Shown piece after piece: positions 1-8,336 of a stretch of DNA of 64,000 nt. How positions within the stretch are numbered: the first letter of the stretch is position 1; every line of letters begins with the position of its first letter. Origin of the DNA: Parahaliea aestuarii. Lineage in GTDB: Bacteria; Pseudomonadota; Gammaproteobacteria; Pseudomonadales; Halieaceae. Below the pieces are notes generated by a model. The model was given only the letters and a program-made list of their open reading frames with translations, did no database searches and had not been told where the DNA came from. Position numbers and translations under genes: made by a program. The DNA lies in contig NZ_VRYZ01000002.1 of the NCBI RefSeq assembly GCF_008064635.1, positions 62,001 to 126,000 on the forward strand, read 5' to 3'.

Positions 1-83
1 ACCAGGCTCCCGGGACGACTCTGCCAGATAGTTGAACCAGGCTCGCCGGAAGTGCTTGTGAAGGGGGGATTGCGGGGAAGTGT

Positions 84-134
84 TACAGCCGGGCCTCCCG
101 GCTGTAGCCGCTCCCGCCCAGACGGGCGGGAGCG
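84..134. terminator. Two tandem hairpins downstream of the M28 peptidase gene
   Basis: Two perfect inverted repeats lie side by side. The first is 84-93 paired with 97-106 (10-bp stem, 3-nt loop); the second is 109-119 paired with 124-134 (11-bp stem, AGAC loop). They sit 20 nt beyond the stop codon of the leftward M28 gene and probably end or protect its transcript. Neither is followed by a T run, so a classical intrinsic terminator is not proven. No gene is supported in bases 1-154. Confidence 0.5.
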
Positions 135-154
135 AGAAGTGCAGTGCAGAGGCG

Positions 155-1801
155 TTACTTGGCCGCGGCCCGGCTCTCGTCGCGGATAGCGCGAAACTCG
201 TCGCCCTCCACCCAGTTGGGCCATTCGTTGGAGTCAGCCATTTCCCGGCCGATGCTGTAGTAGAGCTTGAGGTCCTGCATCACACCGCTCCAGTCCCAGT
301 TCTCGTCGAACTCATCCTGGGGACCGTGGTAGCGGTTTTTGGTGTAATCCTCGGCCGCGGCTCGGCCGGCAGCAGTGCCGCCCTCAACCAGATTCTCGCC
401 ACCGTCGAAGTAGATCATCGGCACGCCGCGCTTGGCCAGGCTGAAGTGATCCGAGCGGTAGTAGTAGCCCTTCTCCGGGGTCGGCTCTGTGGTGGCGGTA
501 CGACCCTGGGCTTGCAGGGCGCGCTCCAGGTAGTCATCGAGTTCCGACTTGCCCTTGCCGACGACGATCACATCCTTTGCCGGGCCGGTCATGGCGAAGG
601 CGTCCATGTTCACACCGCCAACCGTCTTGTTCACGGGGAAAATCGGGTTGGCCGCGTAGGACTCGGAACCCAGCAGGCCGGACTCCTCCGCGGTGACGGC
701 CAGGAACAGGATACTGCGCTCCGGCGCACCCGCCTTGACGTGAGCCTGCGCCAGGGCGACCAGGGCCGCTGTGCCAGTGGCGTTGTCGATGGCGCCATTG
801 CAGATATCATCGCCGCTTTCATCGGCGCCGCAGCGGCCCAGGTGATCCCAGTGCGCGGTGTAGAGCACGACCTCGTCCGGGCGCTCGCTGCCGGGCAGCA
901 GGCCGACCACGTTTCTGGAGGACTGTTTTTCGATCTCGTTGTCGAAGCTGACCGAGGCCTTCAGGCCCAGCTCTACCCCCTTGAACCCCGGCTTCTTGGC
1001 CGCGGCGGTCAGTTGGTCCAGGTCCTGACCGGCACTGGCCAATATCTTGCGCGCCACCTCGTTCTGGACCCAGCCATTGACCTTGGCGGTATCCATGTGG
1101 CCGTTGTCGGCGTCCGCCACGTGCTGGGGACCGCTCCAGGAGGACTCCACCACGTTCCAGCCGTAGGCGGCCGGCACGGTGTCGTGCACGATCAGTGCCG
1201 CGGCGGCGCCCTGGCGGGCGGCTTCTTCGTACTTGTAGGTCCAGCGGCCGTAGTAGGTCATGGCGCGACCGTTGAAGGGGCCATTGAGCCCTTCGGTTTC
1301 GTAGTCCGGGTCATTGACCAGGATCATCACTGTCTTGCCCTTTACATCGAGGCCAGCGTAGTCGTTCCAGCCCTTCTCCGGAGCGTTGATGCCGTAGCCG
1401 ACGAAAACGATCTCACTGTCCTTGACCTCTATTTCCGGCGTCACCCGGTAGGTGCCTACCACCATGTCGGAACCGTAGGCAAAGCTGAATTCATCCTCCC
1501 CACCGGTCACTTTCAAATCGCTGACATTTTCCGCGGTGATCTGTACCAGTGGCACATCCTGCACCCAGCTGTCGCCATTGCCGGGCTTAAGGCCGGCGGC
1601 CTTGAACTCTTTGGTCAACAGGGCAACGGTTTTCTCTTCACCGGCGGACCCTGGCGCTCGTCCCTCGAAGGCGTCGGAAGACAGTTCGCGGGTGATGTTC
1701 TTCATGGTATCGACAGACAGGGCGGGCACTTCCGCTACCGCCTGGCCGGCGACAGCGGCGAGGCAGAGGGCACCCAGCAGGTGACGTGAGGTTCCGGGCA
1801 T
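155..1801 (-). CDS. Secreted M28 family zinc aminopeptidase with PA-domain insert
   Basis: 548 aa. The N-terminus has a short hydrophobic signal peptide ending near Ala-Glu at residues 22-24, so the enzyme is exported. The middle (about 130-280) looks like the PA-type insert seen in many M28 peptidases. The di-zinc site is readable: AHWDHLG (about 316), AIDNATG (about 338), the catalytic pair in AVTAEESG (about 369), NMDAF (about 397) and a late His in RYHGPQDEFD (about 492). M28 enzymes remove N-terminal residues from peptides, so a role in peptide scavenging outside the cytoplasm is likely. The ATG at 1801 is preceded by GGAG at good distance. It is transcribed alone, divergent from the cation transporter gene. 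Substrate preference cannot be read from sequence. Confidence 0.9.
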   Translation of the reverse strand: MPGTSRHLLGALCLAAVAGQAVAEVPALSVDTMKNITRELSSDAFEGRAPGSAGEEKTVALLTKEFKAAGLKPGNGDSWVQDVPLVQITAENVSDLKVTGGEDEFSFAYGSDMVVGTYRVTPEIEVKDSEIVFVGYGINAPEKGWNDYAGLDVKGKTVMILVNDPDYETEGLNGPFNGRAMTYYGRWTYKYEEAARQGAAAALIVHDTVPAAYGWNVVESSWSGPQHVADADNGHMDTAKVNGWVQNEVARKILASAGQDLDQLTAAAKKPGFKGVELGLKASVSFDNEIEKQSSRNVVGLLPGSERPDEVVLYTAHWDHLGRCGADESGDDICNGAIDNATGTAALVALAQAHVKAGAPERSILFLAVTAEESGLLGSESYAANPIFPVNKTVGGVNMDAFAMTGPAKDVIVVGKGKSELDDYLERALQAQGRTATTEPTPEKGYYYRSDHFSLAKRGVPMIYFDGGENLVEGGTAAGRAAAEDYTKNRYHGPQDEFDENWDWSGVMQDLKLYYSIGREMADSNEWPNWVEGDEFRAIRDESRAAAK

Positions 1802-1905
1802 GGTCTTGCTCCAGTGGTGTTGGGGCGCTGATTGTTACACCCGCAACCAATCAGCTCAACCCCGCCGCCCCATGTCGCAGCACCGCAGCCCCCCCTAAGG
1901 GGGAA

Positions 1906-1934
1906 TGACCTTCGGCAGCCAGCGGCGCTAGAAT
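1906..1934 (+). promoter_or_regulatory. Candidate sigma-70 promoter for the cation transporter gene
   Basis: A good -10 hexamer TAGAAT (1929-1934) lies about 38 bp before the preferred TTG start at 1973. The -35 at 17-bp spacing (TGACCT, 1906-1911) is poor, so activation or an alternative spacing is possible. Confidence 0.4.
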
Positions 1935-1972
1935 CCGCCATTGATACAGACCATGGACCGGTGGAGCCGAGG

Positions 1973-2893
1973 TTGAAAGACAAGCTGCATGTACACCATG
2001 AACAGCGGGCGCTGACCTTTGCCCTTTACGGCGTGGTGTTTTTCGTCGCCCTCGCCCTCGGCTTTGCCCTGCTGACCAATTCCGATGCCATTCTGTTTGA
2101 CGGCATCTACTCGCTGATTGCCTTCTGCGTAGCCCTGCTGACGCTGCGGGTGGCAAAACTGGCGGAGCGCCCGGACGACGACAAATTCCACTTCGGCTAC
2201 ACCGCCATGGAGCCGACCCTGAATCTGTTCAAGTCGCTATTCATTATGGTGGCCTGCGTCTATGCCCTGACCGAGGCGGCAAAGCGACTGCTGGCGGGGG
2301 GCACGGAAGCAGCCTACGGTCTGGCGGTACTGTACGGCGCCATTGCCACCCTCGGCTGCTTTACCGTGTCCGTACTGATGCACCGGGTCAGCCGCCAGTA
2401 CCGCTCAGACCTGGTGCAGGTGGAATCGCGCACCTGGTTTGTGGACGGCCTGTTGAGCGCCGCTGTGTTCCTCGGCTTTCTCGGTGCCTGGTATCTGGAA
2501 AACTCTCCCTGGGCCGAGTGGGCGCCCCTGGTGGACCCCATCCTGCTGATCGCCATCGTGCTGTGCGCCCTGCCCATTCCACTGGGGATTCTCAGGGACA
2601 GCTTGCGGGAGATTGTGAACATGGCGCCACCGGAAGCGGTCGTGGAGGATATCAAGGCGCGCCTGCTCGCCACCCTGGCAGAGGTGGATTACGACCATGT
2701 TGAACTGCGCGTCACCAAGCGCGGGCGCAACACCTACCTGCTGGTGCATGTGGTCGTGTCAGAGGCATTTTCCATCCGCACTGTGGCCGAACTCGACAGT
2801 ATTCGCCGCACCAGCGAGCGCGCGCTGGTGAGTTGGAACCCTGAGATCGTCATGGACATGCTGTTTGTCCGGGATAGGAAGTTCGCCTGCTAG
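1973..2893 (+). CDS. Cation diffusion facilitator (CDF) family transporter
   Basis: 306 aa from TTG 1973. CDF proteins are inner-membrane antiporters that export divalent metals such as Zn2+, Fe2+ or Mn2+ in exchange for protons. Hydrophobic segments begin at ALYGVVFFVALALGF and continue through about six TM helices. The DGIYSLIAF stretch corresponds to the CDF TM2 metal-site region and VDPILLIAI to the TM5 region. A soluble C-terminal domain of about 90 aa follows. The frame is open back to an ATG at 1832, but its first 47 codons are low-complexity Pro/Ala-rich and overlap the promoter region. The TTG at 1973 has GGAG 6 nt upstream (1963-1966) and puts the protein start just before the first helix. 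The metal specificity is unknown. Confidence 0.85.
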   Translation: MKDKLHVHHEQRALTFALYGVVFFVALALGFALLTNSDAILFDGIYSLIAFCVALLTLRVAKLAERPDDDKFHFGYTAMEPTLNLFKSLFIMVACVYALTEAAKRLLAGGTEAAYGLAVLYGAIATLGCFTVSVLMHRVSRQYRSDLVQVESRTWFVDGLLSAAVFLGFLGAWYLENSPWAEWAPLVDPILLIAIVLCALPIPLGILRDSLREIVNMAPPEAVVEDIKARLLATLAEVDYDHVELRVTKRGRNTYLLVHVVVSEAFSIRTVAELDSIRRTSERALVSWNPEIVMDMLFVRDRKFAC

Positions 2894-2956
2894 GCCCGTT
2901 CACGTGACCAGATTGCTGGTTCCCATTGCGGTTTTTTCATTCCCCTACGTCTAACA

Positions 2957-2982
2957 GGAATAAGTGATTCGGCACTTATTCC
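2957..2982. promoter_or_regulatory. Perfect 10-bp palindrome upstream of the M1 peptidase gene
   Basis: GGAATAAGTG (2957-2966) and CACTTATTCC (2973-2982) are exact reverse complements around a 6-nt centre, 26 bp before the ATG at 3009. It could be an operator for a dimeric regulator or a leader hairpin close to the Shine-Dalgarno. No T run follows, so it is unlikely to be a terminator. Confidence 0.55.
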
Positions 2983-3008
2983 ATGAATTCAATTTAAAAG
3001 GTCGCCGT

Positions 3009-5366
3009 ATGCCATTGAGTAACAAGGCTTTTAACCTATTTTTACTGCTCATTGTCACCATCAGCCATCCCCTGGCTGCAGCGGAAAAGCTGAGCGGCCC
3101 GGAAAAGTTCGCCCAGCTCGACTATCTGCTCGATACCCCCACCGAAACCCGCCTGGCCAGCGGTGCCCCCGGCCCCGCCTACTGGCAACAGCGTGCGGAC
3201 TACCGCATCGACGTGGAAGTAGACGATCGCGCCCAGCGCATCATCGGCAGTGAGACCATCACCTATTACAACCAGAGCCCCCACACCCTGCGCTACCTGT
3301 GGCTGCAACTGGACCAGAACCGTTTCCGTGCGGACTCTGACGATATGCTGACCAAAACGGCCCCGGATTTTGCCCACTTCCCCTACAAGAGCATGGCCGA
3401 CCTGCTGGCCCGCTCGGCCTTTGACGGTGGCGTGGACATCAAGGCTGTGCGCGACAGCGAGGGCAACCCCCTGCCCCACACAGTGAACAAAACCATGATG
3501 CGGGTGGAACTGCCCCGGCCGCTGGCGGCGGGCGCGCAGTTTGTCTTCAGTGTCGACTGGGAACACAACATCATCGATGCCACGGCGGTGGGCGCCCGTG
3601 GCGGTTACGAATACTTCGAGGCAGACAAGAACTACCTCTACGAAATCGCCCAGTGGTACCCGCGCATGGCGGCCTATACGGACTACCAGGGCTGGCAGAA
3701 CAAACAGTTCCTCGGCAGCGGTGAATTCACCCTGGAAATGGGCACTTTCGAGGTGGCCATTACGGTGCCGGCTGATCACATCGTCGCCGCCACCGGTGTG
3801 CTGCAAAACCCGGGCGACGTTCTGAGCAGCAAGCAGCGCGAGCGTTACGAGGCCGCCCAGGCCTCTACCGAGCAGCGCTTCATCGTGACGCCGCAGGAGG
3901 CGAAAAAGAACGAGAGCAGCCGCACCTCGGTGAAAAAGACCTGGCGTTTCAAGGCCGAGAGCGTGCGCGACTTCGCCTTCGCCAGCTCGCGCAAGTTCAT
4001 CTGGGACGCGCGCATGGCGCCGAGCGGCTCCCGCGAGGTGCTGGCCATGTCCTTCTACCCGAACGAGGCGGAGCCCCTGTGGAGCCAGTACTCGACACCC
4101 GCCATCGCCCACACCATCGACGTTTACTCCCGCTATACCTTTGAGTACCCCTATCCCGTGTCCATCTCGGTGAACGGGCCGGTGGGCGGCATGGAGTACC
4201 CGATGATCACCTTCAACAAGCCGCGCCCCTACGCGGACGGCACCTACTGGGATGTGCGCCAGAATCCCGACGACAAGACCTGGGAACGCAGCAAGTACGG
4301 GCTGATCTCGGTGATCATCCACGAGGTGGGACACAATTACTTCCCGATGATCGTCAACTCCGATGAGCGCCAGTGGACCTGGATGGATGAAGGCCTCAAC
4401 ACCTTCCTGCAATTTGTCACCGAGCAGGCCTGGGAAGAGGAGTATCCCTCCCGCCGCGGCGAGCCTGCGAGCATCGTGGAATACATGATCAGCACCCCGC
4501 AGGTGCCGATCATGACCAACTCGGAATCCATTCACCAGTTCGGCAACAACGCCTACGCCAAGCCGGCTACCGCGCTCAATATCCTGCGCGAATCCATTAT
4601 GGGCCGGGAGCTGTTTGACTACGCCTTCCGTGAGTTCGCCACTCGCTGGAAGTTCAAGCGCCCGACCCCGGCTGACTTCTTCCGCAGCATGGAAGACGCC
4701 TCCGCGGTGGATCTGGACTGGTTCTGGCGCGGCTGGTTCTACGGCACCGAACACGTCGACGTCGGCATCGACAATATCGCCCTGTACCAGCTCGATACCG
4801 GCGACCCCGAGGTGGAAAAAGCCTGGCAGAAGGCGGAGAAGGATAAACAGGAGCCCTCCCTCAGCCAGCAGCGCAACGCCGATGCCCAGACCCTGGTCCA
4901 GCGCTATCCCCAGCTGCGGGACTTTTACACCGAGAGTGACGAGTTCTCGGTGACACCCTGGGACTACGCCCAGTATGAGCAGTTACAGCAATCCCTCACC
5001 GACCGCGAAAAGGCCCTGCTCAACGCGGACAAGAATTTTTACGCAGTCACCTTCAAGAATATCGGCGGGCTGGTGACCCCCCTGCCGCTGCGTATAACTT
5101 ACAGCGACGGCAAGATGGAAGAGCTGCAGATACCGGCGGAAATCTGGCGCCACAACGCAGAACAGGTGACCAAGCTGTTCATCACGGAAAAGGAAATCAC
5201 CGGCATCGCATTCGACCCCTATCGCAGCACGGCCGACAGCGACACCAGCAACAACGCCTGGCCGCGCCAGCCGAAGGCCAGTCGCTTCAAGCTGTTCAAG
5301 GAGAAGGAAGAGCCGAACCCGATGCGCCGCGATGAAAAATCGAAGTGGGAGCAACCGATACTCTGA
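3009..5366 (+). CDS. Secreted M1 family (gluzincin) metallopeptidase
   Basis: 785 aa from ATG 3009. A signal peptide (hydrophobic FLLLIVTIS core, Ala-rich end near residue 19) directs it out of the cytoplasm. The catalytic zinc motif HEVGH is at about residue 437, and the third ligand Glu in WMDEGLN follows about 19 residues after the motif, as in M1 peptidases. The exopeptidase-type GGMEYP motif (GxMEN family equivalent) is upstream of it. The C-terminus is long and charged. The frame is open to a GTG at 2964, but that start lies inside the palindrome and lacks a ribosome site, while ATG 3009 has AAGG 7 nt upstream and begins the signal peptide directly. A DUF6702-like gene follows on the same strand after about 110 bp. 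Confidence 0.9.
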   Translation: MPLSNKAFNLFLLLIVTISHPLAAAEKLSGPEKFAQLDYLLDTPTETRLASGAPGPAYWQQRADYRIDVEVDDRAQRIIGSETITYYNQSPHTLRYLWLQLDQNRFRADSDDMLTKTAPDFAHFPYKSMADLLARSAFDGGVDIKAVRDSEGNPLPHTVNKTMMRVELPRPLAAGAQFVFSVDWEHNIIDATAVGARGGYEYFEADKNYLYEIAQWYPRMAAYTDYQGWQNKQFLGSGEFTLEMGTFEVAITVPADHIVAATGVLQNPGDVLSSKQRERYEAAQASTEQRFIVTPQEAKKNESSRTSVKKTWRFKAESVRDFAFASSRKFIWDARMAPSGSREVLAMSFYPNEAEPLWSQYSTPAIAHTIDVYSRYTFEYPYPVSISVNGPVGGMEYPMITFNKPRPYADGTYWDVRQNPDDKTWERSKYGLISVIIHEVGHNYFPMIVNSDERQWTWMDEGLNTFLQFVTEQAWEEEYPSRRGEPASIVEYMISTPQVPIMTNSESIHQFGNNAYAKPATALNILRESIMGRELFDYAFREFATRWKFKRPTPADFFRSMEDASAVDLDWFWRGWFYGTEHVDVGIDNIALYQLDTGDPEVEKAWQKAEKDKQEPSLSQQRNADAQTLVQRYPQLRDFYTESDEFSVTPWDYAQYEQLQQSLTDREKALLNADKNFYAVTFKNIGGLVTPLPLRITYSDGKMEELQIPAEIWRHNAEQVTKLFITEKEITGIAFDPYRSTADSDTSNNAWPRQPKASRFKLFKEKEEPNPMRRDEKSKWEQPIL

Positions 5367-5425
5367 ACAGGCGGCAGGCTCCAGCGTGGAAAAACGGGCC
5401 CTTGCCGCTCATCGATCCCCGAGTC

Positions 5426-5445
5426 ATTCCCGCGCAGGCGGGAAT
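5426..5445. repeat. dRS3/REP-like palindromic repeat
   Basis: ATTCCCGC-GCAG-GCGGGAAT is a perfect 8-bp inverted repeat inside the context gTCATTCCCGC...GCGGGAATCCA. This sequence is characteristic of the small ATTCCC-N8-GGGAAT repeats dispersed in many proteobacterial genomes (called dRS3 in Neisseria). It lies between the M1 and DUF6702 genes. Only one copy was noticed in this window. Confidence 0.7.
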
Positions 5446-5478
5446 CCAATGCCGTCACCGAAGCTCCGGAATAAGCCC

Positions 5479-5979
5479 ATGCGCCGATTGCAGCTGATAC
5501 TCTGCACTGCACTGTTTCTCTTCGCTGGCATCGCCCAGGCCCACCCCTGGCACACCAGCTTTGCCGAGATGGACTGGAACGAAGCCGGCGATACTCTGGA
5601 AATCGCCCTCCGCGTGCTGCCGGAAGACCTGGAAACCGCTCTCACCTGGCGCAGTGGTGAGCCCGTCGTCCTGGTAGACACCCCACAGGTACGTACCCTC
5701 GCCCTGGCCTATCTGGCGGACCATTTTGTGGTCTACAGCGAGTCCGGGCAGTCGTTCCGGCCCGCTGAGATCCTGGGAATGGAGCTCGCCTATGACGCCA
5801 GCTGGCTCTTTTTCACCGTTCCCGCCAATGCCAGCCTGCGCCTCAGCCTGCACAACTCCGTGCTGATGGATGTGGGCAGCAACCAGACCAACCGGGTGCA
5901 GCGCCTGTGGACGCCCGCCGACGAGACACTGCTGTTCACCACGGCGCGCCCGGAATTGCCTTTCTGGCAGGGGCGCTGA
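5479..5979 (+). CDS. DUF6702-like exported protein
   Basis: 166 aa. An N-terminal signal peptide (RRLQLILCTALFLFAGIAQA) is followed by HPWHTSFAEMDWN, the typical opening of the DUF6702 family, which often accompanies M1 metallopeptidase genes. The mature protein is beta-rich by appearance, with no catalytic motif I recognise and a C-terminus ending PFWQGR. The frame is open from 5332, but that stretch reads through the palindromic repeat and is not convincing protein. ATG 5479 starts exactly at the signal peptide. The function is unknown; periplasmic or outer-membrane-associated location is inferred from the signal peptide. Confidence 0.75.
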   Translation: MRRLQLILCTALFLFAGIAQAHPWHTSFAEMDWNEAGDTLEIALRVLPEDLETALTWRSGEPVVLVDTPQVRTLALAYLADHFVVYSESGQSFRPAEILGMELAYDASWLFFTVPANASLRLSLHNSVLMDVGSNQTNRVQRLWTPADETLLFTTARPELPFWQGR

Positions 5980-6046
5980 GCACTGCATTGTGTGCACTGC
6001 GAACTTTCCCGCCGGGCCCGACTCTAAAATCGACAGCCGCCGGTAT

Positions 6047-6074
6047 TTGACCCACCGTACCGAAGGATTACACT
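6047..6074 (+). promoter_or_regulatory. Candidate sigma-70 promoter for prc
   Basis: TTGACC (6047-6052), 16-bp spacer, TACACT (6069-6074). It lies about 55 bp before the prc start and gives a 5' leader that includes the GAGGT ribosome site. Confidence 0.45.
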
Positions 6075-6129
6075 TGAGTGACGCCCGTCCATCCGCGGAC
6101 GCACGATAAGACCACGAGGTAACGCTGTT

Positions 6130-8310
6130 TTGAACACTCCCACCACCCTGCTGAGTCGGGCCCGCCGCGGCCTGGTATTCACCGTCGCCAGCGGGATGCT
6201 GCTTCTCGCAAGCACCGCCCCGGCCCTGGCACTGATCGAATACACCGACACCCAGCGGGAGACCATGGTCGATATGATCGACCAGCTCGAGGAGCGGCAC
6301 TACGCCAAACTGCGTTACGACGACGAGCTATCCTCCCAGCATCTGGACAACTATATCGATAGCCTGGACAGCGGGCGCATGTTCTTTACCGCCTCCGACC
6401 TGGCTGAATTCGAAAGCTACCGCATGCAGATGGACGACGATCTGCACAAGGGGCGTCTGGACGCCGGTTTCAATATCTTCAACCGCTTCCAGCAGCGCCT
6501 GGTCGAAAGACTGGAGAGTGTGGTCGATACCTTGCCCGAAGCCATTGCCGCCATGGATTTCAGCGTCGAGGAGGATTACCTGCTGGACGCTGAAGATCGC
6601 CCCTGGGCAACGGACCAGGCGGAGCTGGATGACCGCTGGCGGCGCCACCTGAAAAACCAGGTGTTGAGCCTGCGCATGTCCGAAAAGCCCCAGGACGAAA
6701 TTGCCGAGACGCTGAGCAAGCGCTACAAGAACCAGCTCAAGCGTGTACAGCAGTACAACAGCCAGGATGTATTCCAGATTTACGCCAACGCCCTCACCGA
6801 GCTGTACGACCCGCACACCAACTACCTGTCGCCGCGCCGCTCCGAGAACTTCAACATCAACATGAGCCTGTCGCTGGAAGGTATCGGCGCAGTGCTGCAG
6901 CTGGAGGACGAGTACACCAAGGTGGTGCGCCTTGTGCCTGCTGGCCCGGCCGACAAGCAGGGCGAACTGAAACCTTCCGACCGCATTGTGGGCGTGGCCC
7001 AGGGCGATGACGAGGAGTTCGAGGACGTGATCGGCTGGCGCCTGGACGAGGTAGTGGAGCTGATCCGCGGCCCCAAGGGCTCCACCGTACGCCTGCAGGT
7101 GATGCCGGGCAAGGCCGCCAAGACCGGCGAGCGCAAGGTTGTCACCATCGTGCGCAACAAGGTCAAGCTGGAAGAGCAGGCGGCGCAGAAGAAAGTGCTG
7201 GAAATTCCCAATGGCGACAAGATGATGAAGGTCGGGGTAATCGATATTCCCGCCTTCTACATCGACTTTGACGCCATGCGCCGTGGCGAGAAGGACTACA
7301 AGTCCACCACCCGCGATGTCAAAGTGCTGCTGGACGAACTACAGAACGAGGACCAGGTCGACGGCGTAGTCATCGACCTGCGCAACAACGGCGGCGGTTC
7401 CCTGCAGGAAGCCAACGAGCTCACCGGCCTGTTCATCGAGTACGGGCCCACAGTGCAGATTCGCCACTCCTCGCGCCGGGTATGGCGCGACGGCAAGCGC
7501 CTGCGCGGCCCCTACTACGACGGCCCGCTGGTAGTGCTTATCAATCGCCTGTCGGCATCTGCCTCGGAAATTTTCGCCGGCGCTATCCAGGACTACCAGC
7601 GCGGGCTGATCGTCGGCGACCGATCCTTCGGCAAAGGTACCGTGCAAACCCTGATCCCGCTGCCCGAAGGCCAGCTAAAACTCACCGAGAGCAAGTTCTA
7701 CCGCATCTCGGGCGACAGCACCCAGCACCGCGGCGTGGTGCCAGACGTCACTTTCCCCGCCCTCTACGACCACGAGGAAATCGGCGAGAGCGCCCTCGAC
7801 CACGCCCTCAACTGGGACAAGATCAACCCGGTGCGCCATCGCCGCTATCAGGACATCAACGATCTGCTGCCGGAAGTGACCCGCCTGTTCCAGGAACGCA
7901 GCGGCAACAATCCCGAGTACATCTTCCTGGAGGACCAGGTGGACCTGGCCGAGGAAAGCCGGGAAATAAAATACCTGCCGCTGAACGAGGAAGCACGTCG
8001 CGCGCTGGCCGACGAACAGGACAGCAAGGCGCTGGCCATTGAAAACAAGCGTCGCGCCGCTCTGGGCGAGGAACTGCTGACCTCGCTGGATGAAGACCAA
8101 GAAGTCACCGACGCAGAAGACGTTGCCGATGGTGACGAGGCGGAAAACGACGACAGCACTGGTGAAGGCGAAAGTCTTGCCAGTGAGGAAGAGGAAGTCC
8201 CGGATGTGCTGCTGACCGAAGCCGGCAACATTCTGGTGGACACACTGCTGCTGAGAGAACAGCGCTTCGCCGCGCACACCCCGGGCGGCGAGAAAGCTGT
8301 GACTGAATAG
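6130..8310 (+). CDS. prc: Tail-specific (carboxy-terminal processing) protease Prc, S41 family
   Basis: 726 aa, slightly longer than the 682 aa of E. coli Prc. Prc is a periplasmic Ser-Lys protease that trims C-termini and degrades envelope proteins, including peptidoglycan hydrolases. A signal peptide opens the protein. The N-terminal helical domain has the family-typical DPHTNYLSPR segment, followed by a PDZ domain (about 235-330) and the S41 core with the catalytic Ser in SASASEIFAG (about 478) and Lys in SFGKGTVQ (about 500). The C-terminal domain ends in a strongly acidic tail (about 660-700, rich in Asp and Glu), longer than usual. The TTG start at 6130 is supported by GAGGT 9 nt upstream. 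It converges on cysG. Confidence 0.93.
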   Translation: MNTPTTLLSRARRGLVFTVASGMLLLASTAPALALIEYTDTQRETMVDMIDQLEERHYAKLRYDDELSSQHLDNYIDSLDSGRMFFTASDLAEFESYRMQMDDDLHKGRLDAGFNIFNRFQQRLVERLESVVDTLPEAIAAMDFSVEEDYLLDAEDRPWATDQAELDDRWRRHLKNQVLSLRMSEKPQDEIAETLSKRYKNQLKRVQQYNSQDVFQIYANALTELYDPHTNYLSPRRSENFNINMSLSLEGIGAVLQLEDEYTKVVRLVPAGPADKQGELKPSDRIVGVAQGDDEEFEDVIGWRLDEVVELIRGPKGSTVRLQVMPGKAAKTGERKVVTIVRNKVKLEEQAAQKKVLEIPNGDKMMKVGVIDIPAFYIDFDAMRRGEKDYKSTTRDVKVLLDELQNEDQVDGVVIDLRNNGGGSLQEANELTGLFIEYGPTVQIRHSSRRVWRDGKRLRGPYYDGPLVVLINRLSASASEIFAGAIQDYQRGLIVGDRSFGKGTVQTLIPLPEGQLKLTESKFYRISGDSTQHRGVVPDVTFPALYDHEEIGESALDHALNWDKINPVRHRRYQDINDLLPEVTRLFQERSGNNPEYIFLEDQVDLAEESREIKYLPLNEEARRALADEQDSKALAIENKRRAALGEELLTSLDEDQEVTDAEDVADGDEAENDDSTGEGESLASEEEEVPDVLLTEAGNILVDTLLLREQRFAAHTPGGEKAVTE

Positions 8311-8336
8311 GCGCCTGTGGCCAGCGGGCCGGCTTT

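Noticed and set aside
80-1789. Long rightward open frame of 569 codons over the M28 gene
   Set aside because: Antisense shadow of a GC-rich gene; no ribosome site, domain or family pattern, while the opposite strand has a complete M28 zinc site.
3042-4754. Long leftward open frame over the M1 peptidase gene
   Set aside because: His/Gly/Val-rich shadow translation; the + strand carries HEVGH and all expected motifs.
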